From: Rebecca billardiae RCC1528
Taxonomy: Eukaryota; Haptophyta
Direction of reading: 5' to 3'
Assembly (NCBI GenBank): GCA_965240325.2
Contig: OZ251251.1
Span: 1-64,000 of the forward strand
Length of the DNA: 64,000 bases
The notes under the pieces are model-generated. The model did not search any database. It had not been told where the DNA came from and saw only the letters and a list, made by a program, of their open reading frames with translations. A program made the position numbers and the translations under genes. Position 1 is the first letter of the stretch, and every line of letters starts with the position of its first letter. Positions 31,701 through 42,100 of this stretch are shown piece after piece.

Positions 31701-33369
31701 CCGCCTGGCTGACCCCGACGCTCCCCCGCGTGCCCTCCCGCCACGCCCCCCCCGCCGCGCGGCGCCGCGCCCGTCGCAGCTACCACGAGCGCGTCGCCGA
31801 GGCCGTCGGCGCCGCCGCCGCCGACGGCGCCGCGCTCCTGGCGTGCTGCATGCCGCCGCGCCCGGCGCCCGCGTTTGAATTCGCGCCGGGCGCGGCGGCG
31901 GACGCGGCGGCGGCGGCGGAGGGCGGCGGCGCGCTCGACGGCGCCGCGCTGGCGGCGCTGGCCTCGTCGCTCGCGCAGCGGGTCAAGGCGCGGGTGCGCG
32001 CGCACCCGCGCGCGCGCACACGCCGCGCGCGCGCGCGCCCTCGCGCCCGCGCCCGCGCTCACCGCCCGGCCCCGCCTTTTTCTTTTCTCCCTTTTCTGTC
32101 CTGCTTTTCTTCTCGCGTCTTCGTTTCTTGGCTCCTCTTTTTTCGCGCGCCGCCGCAGGCGGACGCGGCCGAGACGGCGGCCTGGCTGCAGGGGGCGGCG
32201 CCGCCTCTGCTGTGCGCGCGGCTCGGCGTGGCGTCGGCGGCGCAGCTGGGGCACAAGTCACTCACGCACATGCACTCCGTCCTCGCGCGCTTCGAGCCGG
32301 TGCGCGCGCGCCCCGCCCTGCCGCCGCCGCGCGCCGCCGCGCCGCTGCGCTCACGCGCGCTCACGCGCGCTCACGCGCCGCGCCGCGCGGCGCGGCGCGG
32401 CGGCAGCTGCTGCGCCGGCTGCTGTGCGACACGGCGACGCGCGTGGCGGCGGTGGGCGCGGCCGAGCGCTTCTGGGCGCGCTCGCTGCAGCACGCCTGTC
32501 TCCTCACCGAGCGGCTGCTCGAGCGCGAGCTCGTCGACGCGCAGGTGCGCGCCCTTTCGCGTCTTTTCGTCTTTTCTCTCTTCCTCTCTTTTCTTTCCTG
32601 TGCGGTTGATTTCTTTTTCGCGCGCGCGCGCGCCCTTGTTTGCTCGTCGCGCCCGCCGCCGCGCCGCGCGCGCGGCCGCGCTCACGCGCCGCGGACCCGC
32701 GCGCGCGCGCCGCGGACGCGCGCGGCGCAGGCGGTGGTGCACCACTGCTTCGCGCCGGAGCGGCTGCGCGCGCTCGCCGGCCGCCGGCCGTGGGCGCTCC
32801 TCGCCCTCGCCGCCGAGCACGTGGGCGCGCGCGCGGCGGACGCGCGCGGCGCGGTGCGCGCGGCGCGCGGCCGCGCCGAGCGCGGCGCGGAGCGCGGCGG
32901 TGGTGGCGAGGGCGGCGGCTCGGAGGTGGCGCGGTGCGCGGCGCTGGCCGAGCAGTGGGCGCGCGAGGCCAAGGCCTTCTGGCTGCTCCTCCTCCAGCGC
33001 GCCTTCGCCGTGCTCGCCGACGCGCCGCCCGCGTCCGCCGCGCCGCCGCCGCCGACGCCCGCCGACGCCGCCGCCGAGGCGGCGGCGGAGGGCGCGGCGG
33101 AGGCGGAGCCGGGGCGCGGCGGCGGCGGCGGCGGCGGCGCGGCGGGGGGCACGGCGTACATGGCCGAGGGCGGGCGCTGGCACCGCGCCGTCCTCGCGCA
33201 CACCGCCGCCCTCTGCCGCGCGCACGCGCCTGCACTCGCGCCCTCCGCCGCCGCCGCGCATTCGCTGCTGCTCGCGCCCGCGGCGGAGGCGGGCGCGCTG
33301 CGGCCGGCGGTGGGCGCGCTGTGGGAGGCGGTGCGGCAGGCGTGCGACGCGCCGCGCGCGGAGGCGTGA
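28717..33369 (+). CDS. NCBP1: Nuclear cap-binding protein subunit 1 (CBP80), 10 exons
   Basis: Exons: 28717-29049, 29249-29440, 29641-30264, 30402-30722, 30908-31195, 31358-31578, 31780-31993, 32159-32299, 32407-32544, 32731-33369; 1,036 aa. CBP80 binds CBP20 on the 5' cap of nuclear RNA and acts in splicing, export and decay. The N-terminal MIF4G domain is recognisable: VVSLIARIGERSLESIHGHV, and LPHKTGIYASLCGLLNVSD matching the family's TIYTTLVGLLN region. Mid-region matches are LVAEETAAT/LIAAF, YYCALLVALCRG, SRLDPACAECAAAWLAWQLS and RLSYHERV, the last rebuilt exactly across intron 6. The C-terminal third has the helical repeats ending HTAALCRAHAPAL. It is about 250 aa longer than animal CBP80 because of Gly/Ala inserts in exons 3 and 10. 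The end of exon 2 and of exon 7 are the least certain junctions. All donors are GTGCGN. Confidence 0.9.
29200..29236. repeat. Telomere-like CCCTACCCCCAA repeats in NCBP1 intron 1
   Basis: Three tandem copies of (A)ACCCTACCCCC end in a C-run that forms the polypyrimidine tract before the CAG acceptor at 29246-29248. Related ACCCCTAACCCACCCTCACCC occurs in RING intron 1 (24071-24090). It probably serves as intronic pyrimidine-rich sequence. Confidence 0.7.
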
Positions 33370-33619
33370 GCCGCCGCGCCGCGCCGCGCCGCGCGCGCGC
33401 GGCAGACGGGCGCTCGCCGCTGCCTTGCGCCGCCATATGGTCAGAGTGCACACGCGTGACATAGCCGCGGCCGCCATCGTGGGTCCGCCGAGCGGCCGTC
33501 GTCGGTTACGCGCGAGACGGTTTCGCGTAGTAGCTGACGAGCCCTCCGCGGCAGCCTAGAGCCCAGTGCATGGCGGACGGGGCGCGAGCCCGCACGCCCC
33601 CCGCACCGAGCCGCAGCCG
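33370..33619. other. Short intergenic region
   Basis: This is the interval between the NCBP1 stop and the first ATG of the next gene. The downstream frame is open from 33566 but has no ATG before 33620. No other feature is seen. Confidence 0.5.
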
Positions 33620-35506
33620 ATGCGCGCGCCGTTCCGGCTCTCCGACGGCTCGCCGCCCGCGCGCGTGCGCGCGCACGACCCGCTCGACGTGGCGGACATC
33701 GCGCACCCGCAGCGCTACGCGCCCGCCCGCCACTCGCCGCCGCGCGCGCCGCCGCCGCACGCGCCCGGCGGCGGCGCCCACGGCGGCGACTCCTCCGGGT
33801 ACGCGCACGATGGCGGCATCCATGGCGGCGGCGGCCCGCACGTCGCGTACGCGCACCGCCACCCCGCACCGCCGCCGCTCGACCCCGCCGCCGCCGCGTA
33901 CTGGGGCGGCCATGCTGATTCTCTCGAGGAGTTCATCGCGCCCGGCGCTCGGTTCAGGGCGCCCCGCCCGCCGGCGCAGGGGATCCTGCCGGTGGGTCCG
34001 GGGGCGCGGGACGACGCGCGCGCGGCGTACGCGGCGGGGTACGCCGGACCCGTCGGCCACGGCGGCCTCTGGACCCTCCCGGACCCGCACCACCACCGCC
34101 ACCGCCAGCGGCGCGCGCACGGCGGCGGCGGCGCCGAGCCCGGCGCCGAAACCGAAATCGCTTCGCCGCCGCCGCCGCCGAAGGGTCTGAGCTACGACGA
34201 GGCGCGCTCGCGGCAGCGGCAGTTCCAGCACGCCGCGCCGCCGCGCCCCGTCCCCGCCCCCGCGGGCGCGCGCCAGCCCCCCTTCCTCGCCGCCCACCCG
34301 CGCGGCACAGACCCGCTGGCTCCGGAGTACGGAGTCGTGCACGGCGACGCGGTGGGCGCGGTGGCGGCGGTGGGGGCGGGGCGGCGGGAGGGGCGGCGGG
34401 GCGGGCAGGGCGCGGCGGAGGGCGGGGGTGAGGGCGGCGCGGTGGACGCGGCGGACGCGCAGGCGGCCGCCGACGCCGCCGCGCGCCACGCGCGCGACGC
34501 GGAGCGCGCCGCCGCGCACGCGCGCGCGCCGCGCCCGCCGCAGCCCTCCACCATGCGCGCCTACGACGTCGACGGCGCCGCGCCCGGCTCGGCGGCGCAT
34601 CTGGCCGCCTCGCGCCGCGTGGCGCTGCAGCGCGCGCGCGCGGCGCAGGCGCAGGCGCAGCAGCAGGCGCCGCACTGGCAACCGCAGCCGCACGCCCACG
34701 GCGCCAGCGCCGCCGCCAACGCCGCCGCCGCGCGCACGGCCGCGGCCGCGGCCGCGGCGGAGGCGGAGGCGGAGGCGGAGGGCGTCGCCGCCGCCTTCTC
34801 CTCGCCCGAGGCGCGCGCGGGCGCGCCGTACCCGTACTACGGCGCGCACGCGCACGCGCCCGACGCGGCGCGGCTCGCGGCGGAGGCGGCGGCGCAGCCG
34901 GTCGCGGGCACGCGCGTGCGCGCGCGGCCGCACGGCGCGGCGCGCGCGCACGGCGGCGGCGCGCCGGGCGGCGCGGGCGCGGGCTGCTGGGATGACGCGG
35001 CGGGCGCCGCGCCGCCGCCGCCGGCCGAGCGGGCGCGGCAGCAGCAGCCGCCGCCGGCCGCGCTGCGCACACACCTGCGCTTCGGGCCGGGCGGCGTCGG
35101 CGTCGACGACACCGACGCGCCGCGCGCCGGCGGCGCCGCACTCGGCGCTGGCATGCGCCACTACGCACCTGACGCGGTGCGCGCGGCGCGCACGCACATT
35201 GCGTTTGCGCATGGCTCGGTCGGTGTGCTGGCGACGGCGGACGCGGCGGCGGCGGCGGCGGCCGGGCAGCGCTCGGCGGCGCACGCTGGCGACGCGGCGG
35301 ACGCGGCGGGCGCGCGCGCGGACAGCCGCGGCGGCGGCGGCCGCCCGTCCGGACTCCGCCACTTCCCGCCCGGACTTTCGGCCGCGCGCACGCAGATTGC
35401 GTTTGGCGAGGGCGGCGTCGGCGTGCCGCCCGCGCAGGGCGGCGCGCGCGCGGGCCGGCGCGCCGCGCCCGCGGGCACGCGCGGCGCCTCGCTCGTGCTC
35501 GGCTGA
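33620..35506 (+). CDS. Repeat-motif protein with three R-T-x-x-x-F-G-x-G-x-V-G-V blocks
   Basis: A single-exon frame of 628 aa from the first ATG (33620). Ordered-looking N-terminal segments are MRAPFRLSDGSPP and LDVADIAHPQRYAP. WGGHADSLEEFIAPGARFRA lies near residue 95, and KGLSYDEARSRQRQFQ and GTDPLAPEYGVVHGD near residues 175-240. The C-terminal third has three related blocks: LRTHLRFGPGGVGVDDT, ARTHIAFAHGSVGVLAT and ARTQIAFGEGGVGVPP. They lie roughly 55-60 residues apart, and the second and third follow GMRHYAPDAVRA and GLRHFPPGLSA. The repeat R-T-[HQ]-[LI]-x-F-x-x-G-x-V-G-V is likely the functional unit. The DPLAPEY phrase resembles short motifs in cytoskeletal proteins, but that is weak. 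Function unknown. Confidence 0.65.
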   Translation: MRAPFRLSDGSPPARVRAHDPLDVADIAHPQRYAPARHSPPRAPPPHAPGGGAHGGDSSGYAHDGGIHGGGGPHVAYAHRHPAPPPLDPAAAAYWGGHADSLEEFIAPGARFRAPRPPAQGILPVGPGARDDARAAYAAGYAGPVGHGGLWTLPDPHHHRHRQRRAHGGGGAEPGAETEIASPPPPPKGLSYDEARSRQRQFQHAAPPRPVPAPAGARQPPFLAAHPRGTDPLAPEYGVVHGDAVGAVAAVGAGRREGRRGGQGAAEGGGEGGAVDAADAQAAADAAARHARDAERAAAHARAPRPPQPSTMRAYDVDGAAPGSAAHLAASRRVALQRARAAQAQAQQQAPHWQPQPHAHGASAAANAAAARTAAAAAAAEAEAEAEGVAAAFSSPEARAGAPYPYYGAHAHAPDAARLAAEAAAQPVAGTRVRARPHGAARAHGGGAPGGAGAGCWDDAAGAAPPPPAERARQQQPPPAALRTHLRFGPGGVGVDDTDAPRAGGAALGAGMRHYAPDAVRAARTHIAFAHGSVGVLATADAAAAAAAGQRSAAHAGDAADAAGARADSRGGGGRPSGLRHFPPGLSAARTQIAFGEGGVGVPPAQGGARAGRRAAPAGTRGASLVLG

Positions 35507-36239
35507 GCGCGGCTGTCGGGCGGGGCGGAAGTGTGACGCCTGTCGAACGAGTCGGGTCAGGCGGGGAGCATTTCTCTCGTCTCAGCTGCCGGCAGCGGGC
35601 CGCCGGGGCACGGCGCCGTACGACGCCGACATCGGCGCGCGCTGTTGAATGGCTGCGTTATATTGTCCCGCCTGATTCGGGTACGCCGCCTCGGACAGCG
35701 CGCATCATTGATTATCGTCATATATATATAGTACAGCGCGCGCTCGGCAGTGACAAGCCGGCAGATTGAGCATAATCCGAGCGGCTGGCAGCGCGCATAT
35801 TAGTGCTGCATGGTGGAAGTCAGCCAGTCGTCGGCTCCGAGACCGCGGCTTGGCCCGCTTCGGCGCCCTTGCCTTGGCGGGCCTTGGCCTTGCGCGGCAT
35901 TTAGCCTTGCGGCGTCATCGCGGAGGCGGCTGCTGCTGACTACGATGAATATTATTATTTATTTGGTGGCGCGCGTGACGATCAGAAGCACTAAACGACG
36001 CTCTGCTAGCTGCTGCTATACGACTGCTGCTTGAGATTCGGCCACCTGATCGGTGGTCATCGTGCCCTGCTAAGCTGCGCTCTTCGCTGATGATGATGAT
36101 GGCATCGTCACTGTGATGACCGCTGATTCGGGACGCGTCCACTCTGCGCGCCGCCGAGATTCCGCGGGCCCGCCTGATGCCAGCAGGCGGGCACTCGCTA
36201 CCGGCGCGCGACCAGCCGCAGGGCTAACCATGCGCGTTG
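35507..36239. other. AT-richer intergenic region
   Basis: This lies between the convergent ends of the repeat-motif gene and the small protein gene. Low-GC patches (35650-35790, 35930-36100) contain short ATAT and ATG/ATT runs. No gene or RNA is supported. Confidence 0.55.
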
Positions 36240-36707
36240 TCACTTCCCCGCGCCCTTGAGGCCCGTCTTCTTGCCGGACGCCGCATCCCCAGGGTCAGGC
36301 TTCACCTTGGGCGGCGGCGACGCGTACGGGTCAGCGCCGCCCTTTGCGCCAACGCCGAGTGCGCCGTCGGAGTCGATGAGCGTGAGCGCCTCGACGGCGA
36401 GGTTGAGCTTGGCGGCGACGTCCGCCACGCGCCGCCGCTGCTCCTTCTCCTGCTCGCGCCGGTAGATCTCGAAGAGCCACGCCGCGGAATAGCTCGCATT
36501 CCCGCGCACGCCGTCTGCATTCTCGATCCCAAAGCGCTTCTTGGCGATCTCCTTGATCGCTGGGAGCGTGAGGGCCTTGAGGGCGTCGAGGTACTTGTCG
36601 CGCCCCTTGCCGGCGTCCGGGGAGTCGAGGCCGAGCAGGGCGGTCAGCCGCTCGAGGTCCTGCGCCGAGAAGCACGCGAGCAGAGGGCTCAGGTCGGCCT
36701 CGGACAT
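36240..36707 (-). CDS. Small 155-aa conserved-looking protein, function unknown
   Basis: An intact frame from an ATG with no low complexity. It reads MSEADLSPLLACFSAQDLER, then LTALLGLDSPDAGKGRDKYL and LPAIKEIAKKRFGIENADGV. A helical charged region follows (LFEIYRREQEKEQRRRVADV) with KLNLAVEALTLID, and a Lys/Pro/Gly tail ends KKTGLKGAGK. Mixed charge and predicted helices suggest a soluble, folded protein, perhaps a binding partner. GC is lower than in the neighbours. The start is 177 bp from the divergent RCC1 gene. I recognise no family. Confidence 0.7.
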   Translation of the reverse strand: MSEADLSPLLACFSAQDLERLTALLGLDSPDAGKGRDKYLDALKALTLPAIKEIAKKRFGIENADGVRGNASYSAAWLFEIYRREQEKEQRRRVADVAAKLNLAVEALTLIDSDGALGVGAKGGADPYASPPPKVKPDPGDAASGKKTGLKGAGK

Positions 36708-36884
36708 GGCGGACGGCTGCCAACGCTGGCCTTGCCCACCGCAGCACTCGTGTCGGGTCCTCAGCGTGATGCGCGCGTCTCACAGCCGGCGGCAGAGGAC
36801 TGCGCAAGCTGAATGTGCAGGACTGCGACCCGCGAAAGTCCGGCCAGCAGGCGGCGTGCGTGCGCTCACTGCTACCGGTAGAGA

Positions 36885-38426
36885 ATGGCCAACCGTCATC
36901 CTCTCCCGATGACGCTCGTCGGTATGTCCTCCGCCGCCCCCGCCGCCGCGCGCTCGCTGGCCGACCTACCGCCCGACGTGCTCGAGCGGGTCCTGAGCGT
37001 GCTGCCGTCGGCGCGCGACCTCGCAAGCGCCAATGCCGAGTCGCGCCTCTTCCGTGGCGCGCCGCCTGGCGGCCGCTCGCCGCTCGAGCGCGCGCTGCGC
37101 GAGCGCTCGCTGGCGCGCGGGCACGCGCGCTGGCTGCCGGAGGCGCTGCCCACGGGCGTGCGCACGTGGATCGAGGAGCTGCTTGGGCGCGATCGCGTGT
37201 GCGAGCTCGCGCACGCTCACGCGAGCGTCGTCGCCGTGGCGTACGCGGCCCTCCACGAGCGGTCACTCCTGAGCGCGTTTGTGGACGCTGACGGCGGGCT
37301 GCACACGTGCGGCGAGAATCACGAGTACTCGGCGATAATGACTCATCTGTCGGATGCGGTCCATGGGCACCCTGGCCAGCCCGCGGTCCTTGTACCGAGA
37401 CGCGTCACCTCGCTCAGCGCGGTGCGCGTGCGTGCCGTTGCTGCGGGTGGGTTCCACCTGCTCGCGCTGAGCGAGGCCGGCGCCGTGTACAGCTGCGGCA
37501 GCAACTTGAACGGCCAGCTCGGGCTGGGCGACCGCGTCGTGCGTCCGACGCCCGTGCACGTCGTGGCGTTGTCCTCCGAGTGCGTGGTGGGCATCTGTGC
37601 GGGTAAGTACCACAGCCTCGCCCTCACAGCAGCGGGGTGTGTGTACGGCTGGGGCGACAACAATTACCGCCAGCTCGGGCGCGACGCGGACACTTACGAG
37701 GAGGGCGACGACGGCTGGGTGACTTATACTCGGCTGGAGCCGGCGCGCATCAAGGCGTTGAAGGGCGTGCGCGTGGGTGGCATCTCCGCTTGGCGAAACC
37801 GCACGCTACTGCTGACAGTCGGCGGCGCCGTGTACACCTGCGGTGAAGGCTGCGGCCAGAAAGATGGCACCCCTGAGCACGACACTGCACTGAGCGCGGT
37901 GCGTCCCGTGCACGTGAGCGCGGGCAACGGCTTCTTCCTGCTGGTCGACGGGTTGGGCGACGTGTACTCCACTGGCGTGTACCCGCCTCGGGCTGATGAA
38001 CGGCGCCGGAGCTCTCACCGCACGCCCGCGCGCGTGGACGGTCTGGCGGGCGTGCGCGCAGTGCGCACATGTGCTGGGCCCTACGCGGCAGCCATCCTGA
38101 GCGCGGACGGCGGCGTGTACACGGTTGGGTACCACGAATGGCACATCAGCCTCAGCCCGAGCGGGCTCTCCCGCATCACGCCTTTGCGCGTGCCGATGCC
38201 TGCTAATACCCGCGTGGTCGAGTGCGCGCTTGGCTACGTCCACGCGCTGTTTGTGACGTCGGACGGCGCCGTGCACTCGTGCGGCGATCACTCGGGCGCT
38301 CTCGGCCGCGGCGTGCAGAGCGTGGACACCGAGATCAACGTCGAGACGGACCATCCCATCGAGCAGGTGCCGCTGGGGCTGGTGGAGCGGCTGCCTGCCG
38401 TGCGCGTCGGGCTGTCCTGGACCTGA
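36885..38426 (+). CDS. F-box-like / RCC1-repeat protein (dispersed member 2)
   Basis: An intronless 513-aa protein on the opposite strand from the other six RCC1 genes. The N-terminal F-box-like segment LADLPPDVLERVLSVLPSAR and LASANAESRLFRGAPPGG (residues about 24-62) is followed by diverged RCC1 blades: GQLGLGDRVVRPTPVHVVAL, YGWGDNNYRQLGRDADTY and VYSTGVYPPRADERRRSSH. There is also VYTVGYHEWHISLSPSG and a closing HSCGDHSGALGRGVQSVD. Blades 3 to 6 have lost the GQLGxGD consensus and carry insertions, so it is the most diverged family member here. A second possible start is MSSAAPAAARS (36927). Confidence 0.88.
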   Translation: MANRHPLPMTLVGMSSAAPAAARSLADLPPDVLERVLSVLPSARDLASANAESRLFRGAPPGGRSPLERALRERSLARGHARWLPEALPTGVRTWIEELLGRDRVCELAHAHASVVAVAYAALHERSLLSAFVDADGGLHTCGENHEYSAIMTHLSDAVHGHPGQPAVLVPRRVTSLSAVRVRAVAAGGFHLLALSEAGAVYSCGSNLNGQLGLGDRVVRPTPVHVVALSSECVVGICAGKYHSLALTAAGCVYGWGDNNYRQLGRDADTYEEGDDGWVTYTRLEPARIKALKGVRVGGISAWRNRTLLLTVGGAVYTCGEGCGQKDGTPEHDTALSAVRPVHVSAGNGFFLLVDGLGDVYSTGVYPPRADERRRSSHRTPARVDGLAGVRAVRTCAGPYAAAILSADGGVYTVGYHEWHISLSPSGLSRITPLRVPMPANTRVVECALGYVHALFVTSDGAVHSCGDHSGALGRGVQSVDTEINVETDHPIEQVPLGLVERLPAVRVGLSWT

Positions 38427-38923
38427 GCAACGTGCCGCGCTGCCTGCGCAGGCGACTGCCGAGCCGCTGTCGTCGTCGATCGCCGCGGCCTGTGCCAGCG
38501 GCCACCGATCGGAGCCGCCGGCCGGAGCGTCAAATAATCTTAGATATGGTAGCCTTCGAATATACGGTTCCGGCCGCCGCGTTTAAGAATTCACCAGCAT
38601 CACGCGGTTTGGGCGCGCGTTGCGAACGTCACTTAGTATCGGAGACTACGACGTCAGCTCGCAGCATCGTCGTCGTGAGCTAATTCGACCAGTCCACCGG
38701 CCCCAACCGCCATCATCCCGAAGCAGCTCAGAATCTCGCATGCAGCCAATCGCGTGGCAGCGCACCCACCCGCGTGGCGGTCTCAGAGCCCCTGCTCGCC
38801 GCTGCTGCTAGCGCGTGCGCGTGTCGATTCGCGCCGCCCGCACGCTCGCCGCGCGCCGGGCGCGCACGCTGCACGCGCCGAGCGCCTCCGCACGCGGCGC
38901 ACGAGCTTCCGAACGCACGCGCC
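38427..38923. promoter_or_regulatory. Upstream region of the desulfurase-TtcA gene
   Basis: About 0.5 kb without a gene. GC is lower at 38,530-38,660 and rises towards the start codon. The downstream frame is open from 38774 but has no ATG before 38924. No promoter motif is recognised. Confidence 0.4.
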
Positions 38924-39090
38924 ATGCCGCTGAGCGCCTCGCCCGACGGCGCGGGCGCCGCGGCCGCGGCGGCGCGCGCCCGCCCGGCGCCGCTCGCCGC
39001 GGCGGGCGAGCGCGCCGCGCGCGGCGCGCACGGTGTCGCGCGCGCCGAGCCGTCCGACGACGCCTCGCCCCTCCGCACCGACCCCGCCAT

Positions 39091-39128
<38 letters not shown>

Positions 39129-42100
39129 CCTCGGCCGCCACCGCCGCCGACGCGGGCGGCGGTGCGGCGCACTCGCTCGAGCGCGTGCGCGCCTCCGTGA
39201 TCGGCAGCGAGGTGGCGATGGCGACGCCGTTCGGCGCGCGCCGGCTGGTGTACGCGGACTACACGGCGTCGGGCCGCGCGCTCGACTTCATCGAGCGCCG
39301 CATCGCCGAGGAGGTGCTGCGCCGCGCCCGCAGCCCGCCGCTCGAGCGCGCGCGCCCGCGCGCCACCGCGCGCCACTGCGGCGCAGCAGCAGCTCACAGG
39401 GAGCGCGCTGCGCGGCCGCCCCCCCGGCGGCGTGCCCGGCCGCGGCGCGGTGCGCAGGTGCTGCCGCTGTACGGCAACGTGCACACCTCCACCTCGCGCG
39501 CGGGCTCGCAGACCTCGCTGTACCGCGCAGAGGCGCGCGAGATCGTGCTCCGAGCGGTGCGCCGCGCACAGCGCCGCGCACCGCCGCGCACCGCCGCGCA
39601 CCGCCGCACACCGCGCAGCTGCGAGCATTGCGTGCGTGTGTGTGTGTGTGTGTGTGCTTGGAAAAGAGCGCCAGCCGGATGATGAGCATTGTCGGCCGTG
39701 CCGCACGCCTCCGCTCACGCCCGCCCAACCCTTCCGCGCCCCGTGCATCCCCCACCCCCGCAGCTGGGCGGCGGCGCGCACGACGCCCTCCTCTTCGTGG
39801 GCAGCGGCGCCACCGCCGCGATGAACCGGCTGGTCGAGCTGCTCGGCCTCCACGGCGGCGGACACCCGGGGCAGCCGGGAGGGTCCCCGGGGGACGGCGC
39901 TCCGACTCCGCACGCGGAGGGCGGTGGCTCCGGGGGCTCGCGCCAGGACGCGCGCGCTGGGCGCGCGGCTGTGCATGCCGCGGCGGACGCGGGCGCGGCC
40001 GAGGGCGCGGGCGCGGGCCCCGCGCAGGCCGGCGCGCCGGGCGGCGGACACGCCGCTGGGGCGAGCGCGCCGCAGCCGCCGCTCCGGCCGCCCACCGCCG
40101 GCTCGGTCGCCGAGCGCGCGGCGCGCTCGCCGGGCGTGCCCGCCGCGCCGGGCGCGGCGGGCGGCGTCGGGCGCGCGCACGCCCCGCCCTACATTCCCTA
40201 CAGCTCGCGCCACCCGATGGCGCGCGAGCCCGCGGCCGAGGCGCGCGGCGCGGACGCGGGCGCGCGCGACGCCGCGGCGTGGGCGCGCGGCGGATGCGGC
40301 GGCGCGGGTGCGGCCGCGCCAGCGGCGGGCGCGGCGCCGCTCCCGCCGCCGCACCTGCCGCGCGCCGTCTGCTTCCTTGGCCCGTGGGAGCACCACTCGT
40401 CGCTGCTCCCGTGGCGGGAGTCTGGCGCGACGGTCGTTCAGATCGGCGCGCGCCGCGCGCGCGTGCGCGTGCTCGCCTCGCTCGCCGACGCGGCGGCGCC
40501 GGCGGCGGCAGCGCCGGCGGCGGCGGCGGGCGGCGAGGAGGAGGGCGCGGGATGGTGCTGGGAGGTGGACTGGGCGCAGCTCGAGGCCGCGCTGCGCGCC
40601 CACGCGCACTGGCCGCTCAAGGTGGGCGTCTTCAGGTGCGCTCTGCTTTCTGTGAGGGCGAGGGTTCGGGGGTAGGGGTAGGGTGTGGCTGGCCGCCGCA
40701 CGGCGGCGCGCGGCGACGCACGCGCCTGCCGTGTCCACCGCGGTGCCGCACTGCGCGCGCGCGCGCGCTCGAAGCGGCCGTGGTGCCTGCCAGGCGGTCT
40801 GTGTGTCACGCGCGCGCCCTCGGCTGCACTCGGGCGCGCGGCGTGGCGTCGGCGCGCGCCGCCGCCCTCCTGAGCTGCCGACCCCCCCCCGCCCCACGCC
40901 CACGCCCACGCCCTGCAGCGCGGCCTCCAACCTCGACGGCAGCATGGCCGCCCTCGACCGGCTGGCCGTGACGTTGCACGCGTGGGGCGCGCTCGCCGTC
41001 TTTGACTGCGCGTCTCTGGCGCCGCACGGGCTGGGCGGCGGCGGTGGCGGCGGGTGCAGTGGAGCGCTGCACATGAACCCGACGTCCCTGCTGCTGCCCG
41101 TCGAGTGGGCCGCGCCCGGCGGCGGCCCTTGCGCCTCCGCCGCACACGCACACGCGCACGCACCCGGAAGCAGCGGCGGCGGCGGCGCTGTGCACTCGAG
41201 CGTGTACGCGCGCATGGTGGACGGGCGATGGCTGCCGCTCGGCTATCGAGACGCGATTGTGTTCGCACCGCACAAGGTGCCGCCGCGCACACCCGCGCGG
41301 CGCACGCGCCCCCGCGCGCCCGCCCGTCCAGCGGCTGCGCACCGCCGCCCCCAACCCACGCGTCCACGCCCGCGCCCGCGCGCCCGCAGCTGCCGGGCGG
41401 GCCGCAGACGCCGGGTGTGCTCGCGCTCAAGCGCGCGCTGGTCGCGCCCAACAGCCGCCCCGCGCGGCCCGGCGGCGGCACCGTCTTCTTCGTCTCGGAG
41501 GCGGGGCACCGGTGCGGCGCGCGCGCCCCGCCCGGCGCCCTGCAGTGCCCACGACCCCTGCCCGCCTGCTCGGCACCGCCCTGCCGCGTTGCCGCCGCCG
41601 CCGCGCGCCGCCGCTCACGCCCGCGCGCCGCGCTCGCGCCGCGCTCGCGCCGCGCTCGCAGCTACGTGTCGGCGGTGGAGGAGCGCGAGGAGGGCGGCAC
41701 GCCCGACGTGGTGGGCAGCATCCGCGCGGCGCTGGCCGTGCAGGCGCAGGCGCGGCTGGGCGCGCGCGCCGTCGCCGCCGCCGAGCGCTCGCTCTTTCGG
41801 TGCGCAGCCGCAACGCAACGCAGCCGCTGCCGCAGCCGTGGCCGCAGCCGACCGGCACGGCGCCGCGCGGCTCGGCCAGCCCCGCCTGCCCGCCCCCCCC
41901 TCTCCCGCGCGCGCGCGCCATCCGCGGTCACACGCGCGCCCCGCCCCGCCCCGCGCGGCGCGGCGGCAGGAGCGTGCTGGGCTGGGCGGACGGCTGCGCG
42001 GAGCTCGCCGTGTGCGGGGGACTGGGAGGGCTGCCGCTGCGGCCGCTGCGGCCGCGCGGCGGCGCGGGCGAGGCGGCGGAGGCGGCGAGCGCGGCGGCGG

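Noticed and set aside
33566-33619. Extending the repeat-motif protein upstream to 33566
   Set aside because: The upstream codon is GTG, and no ATG occurs in this frame before 33620.
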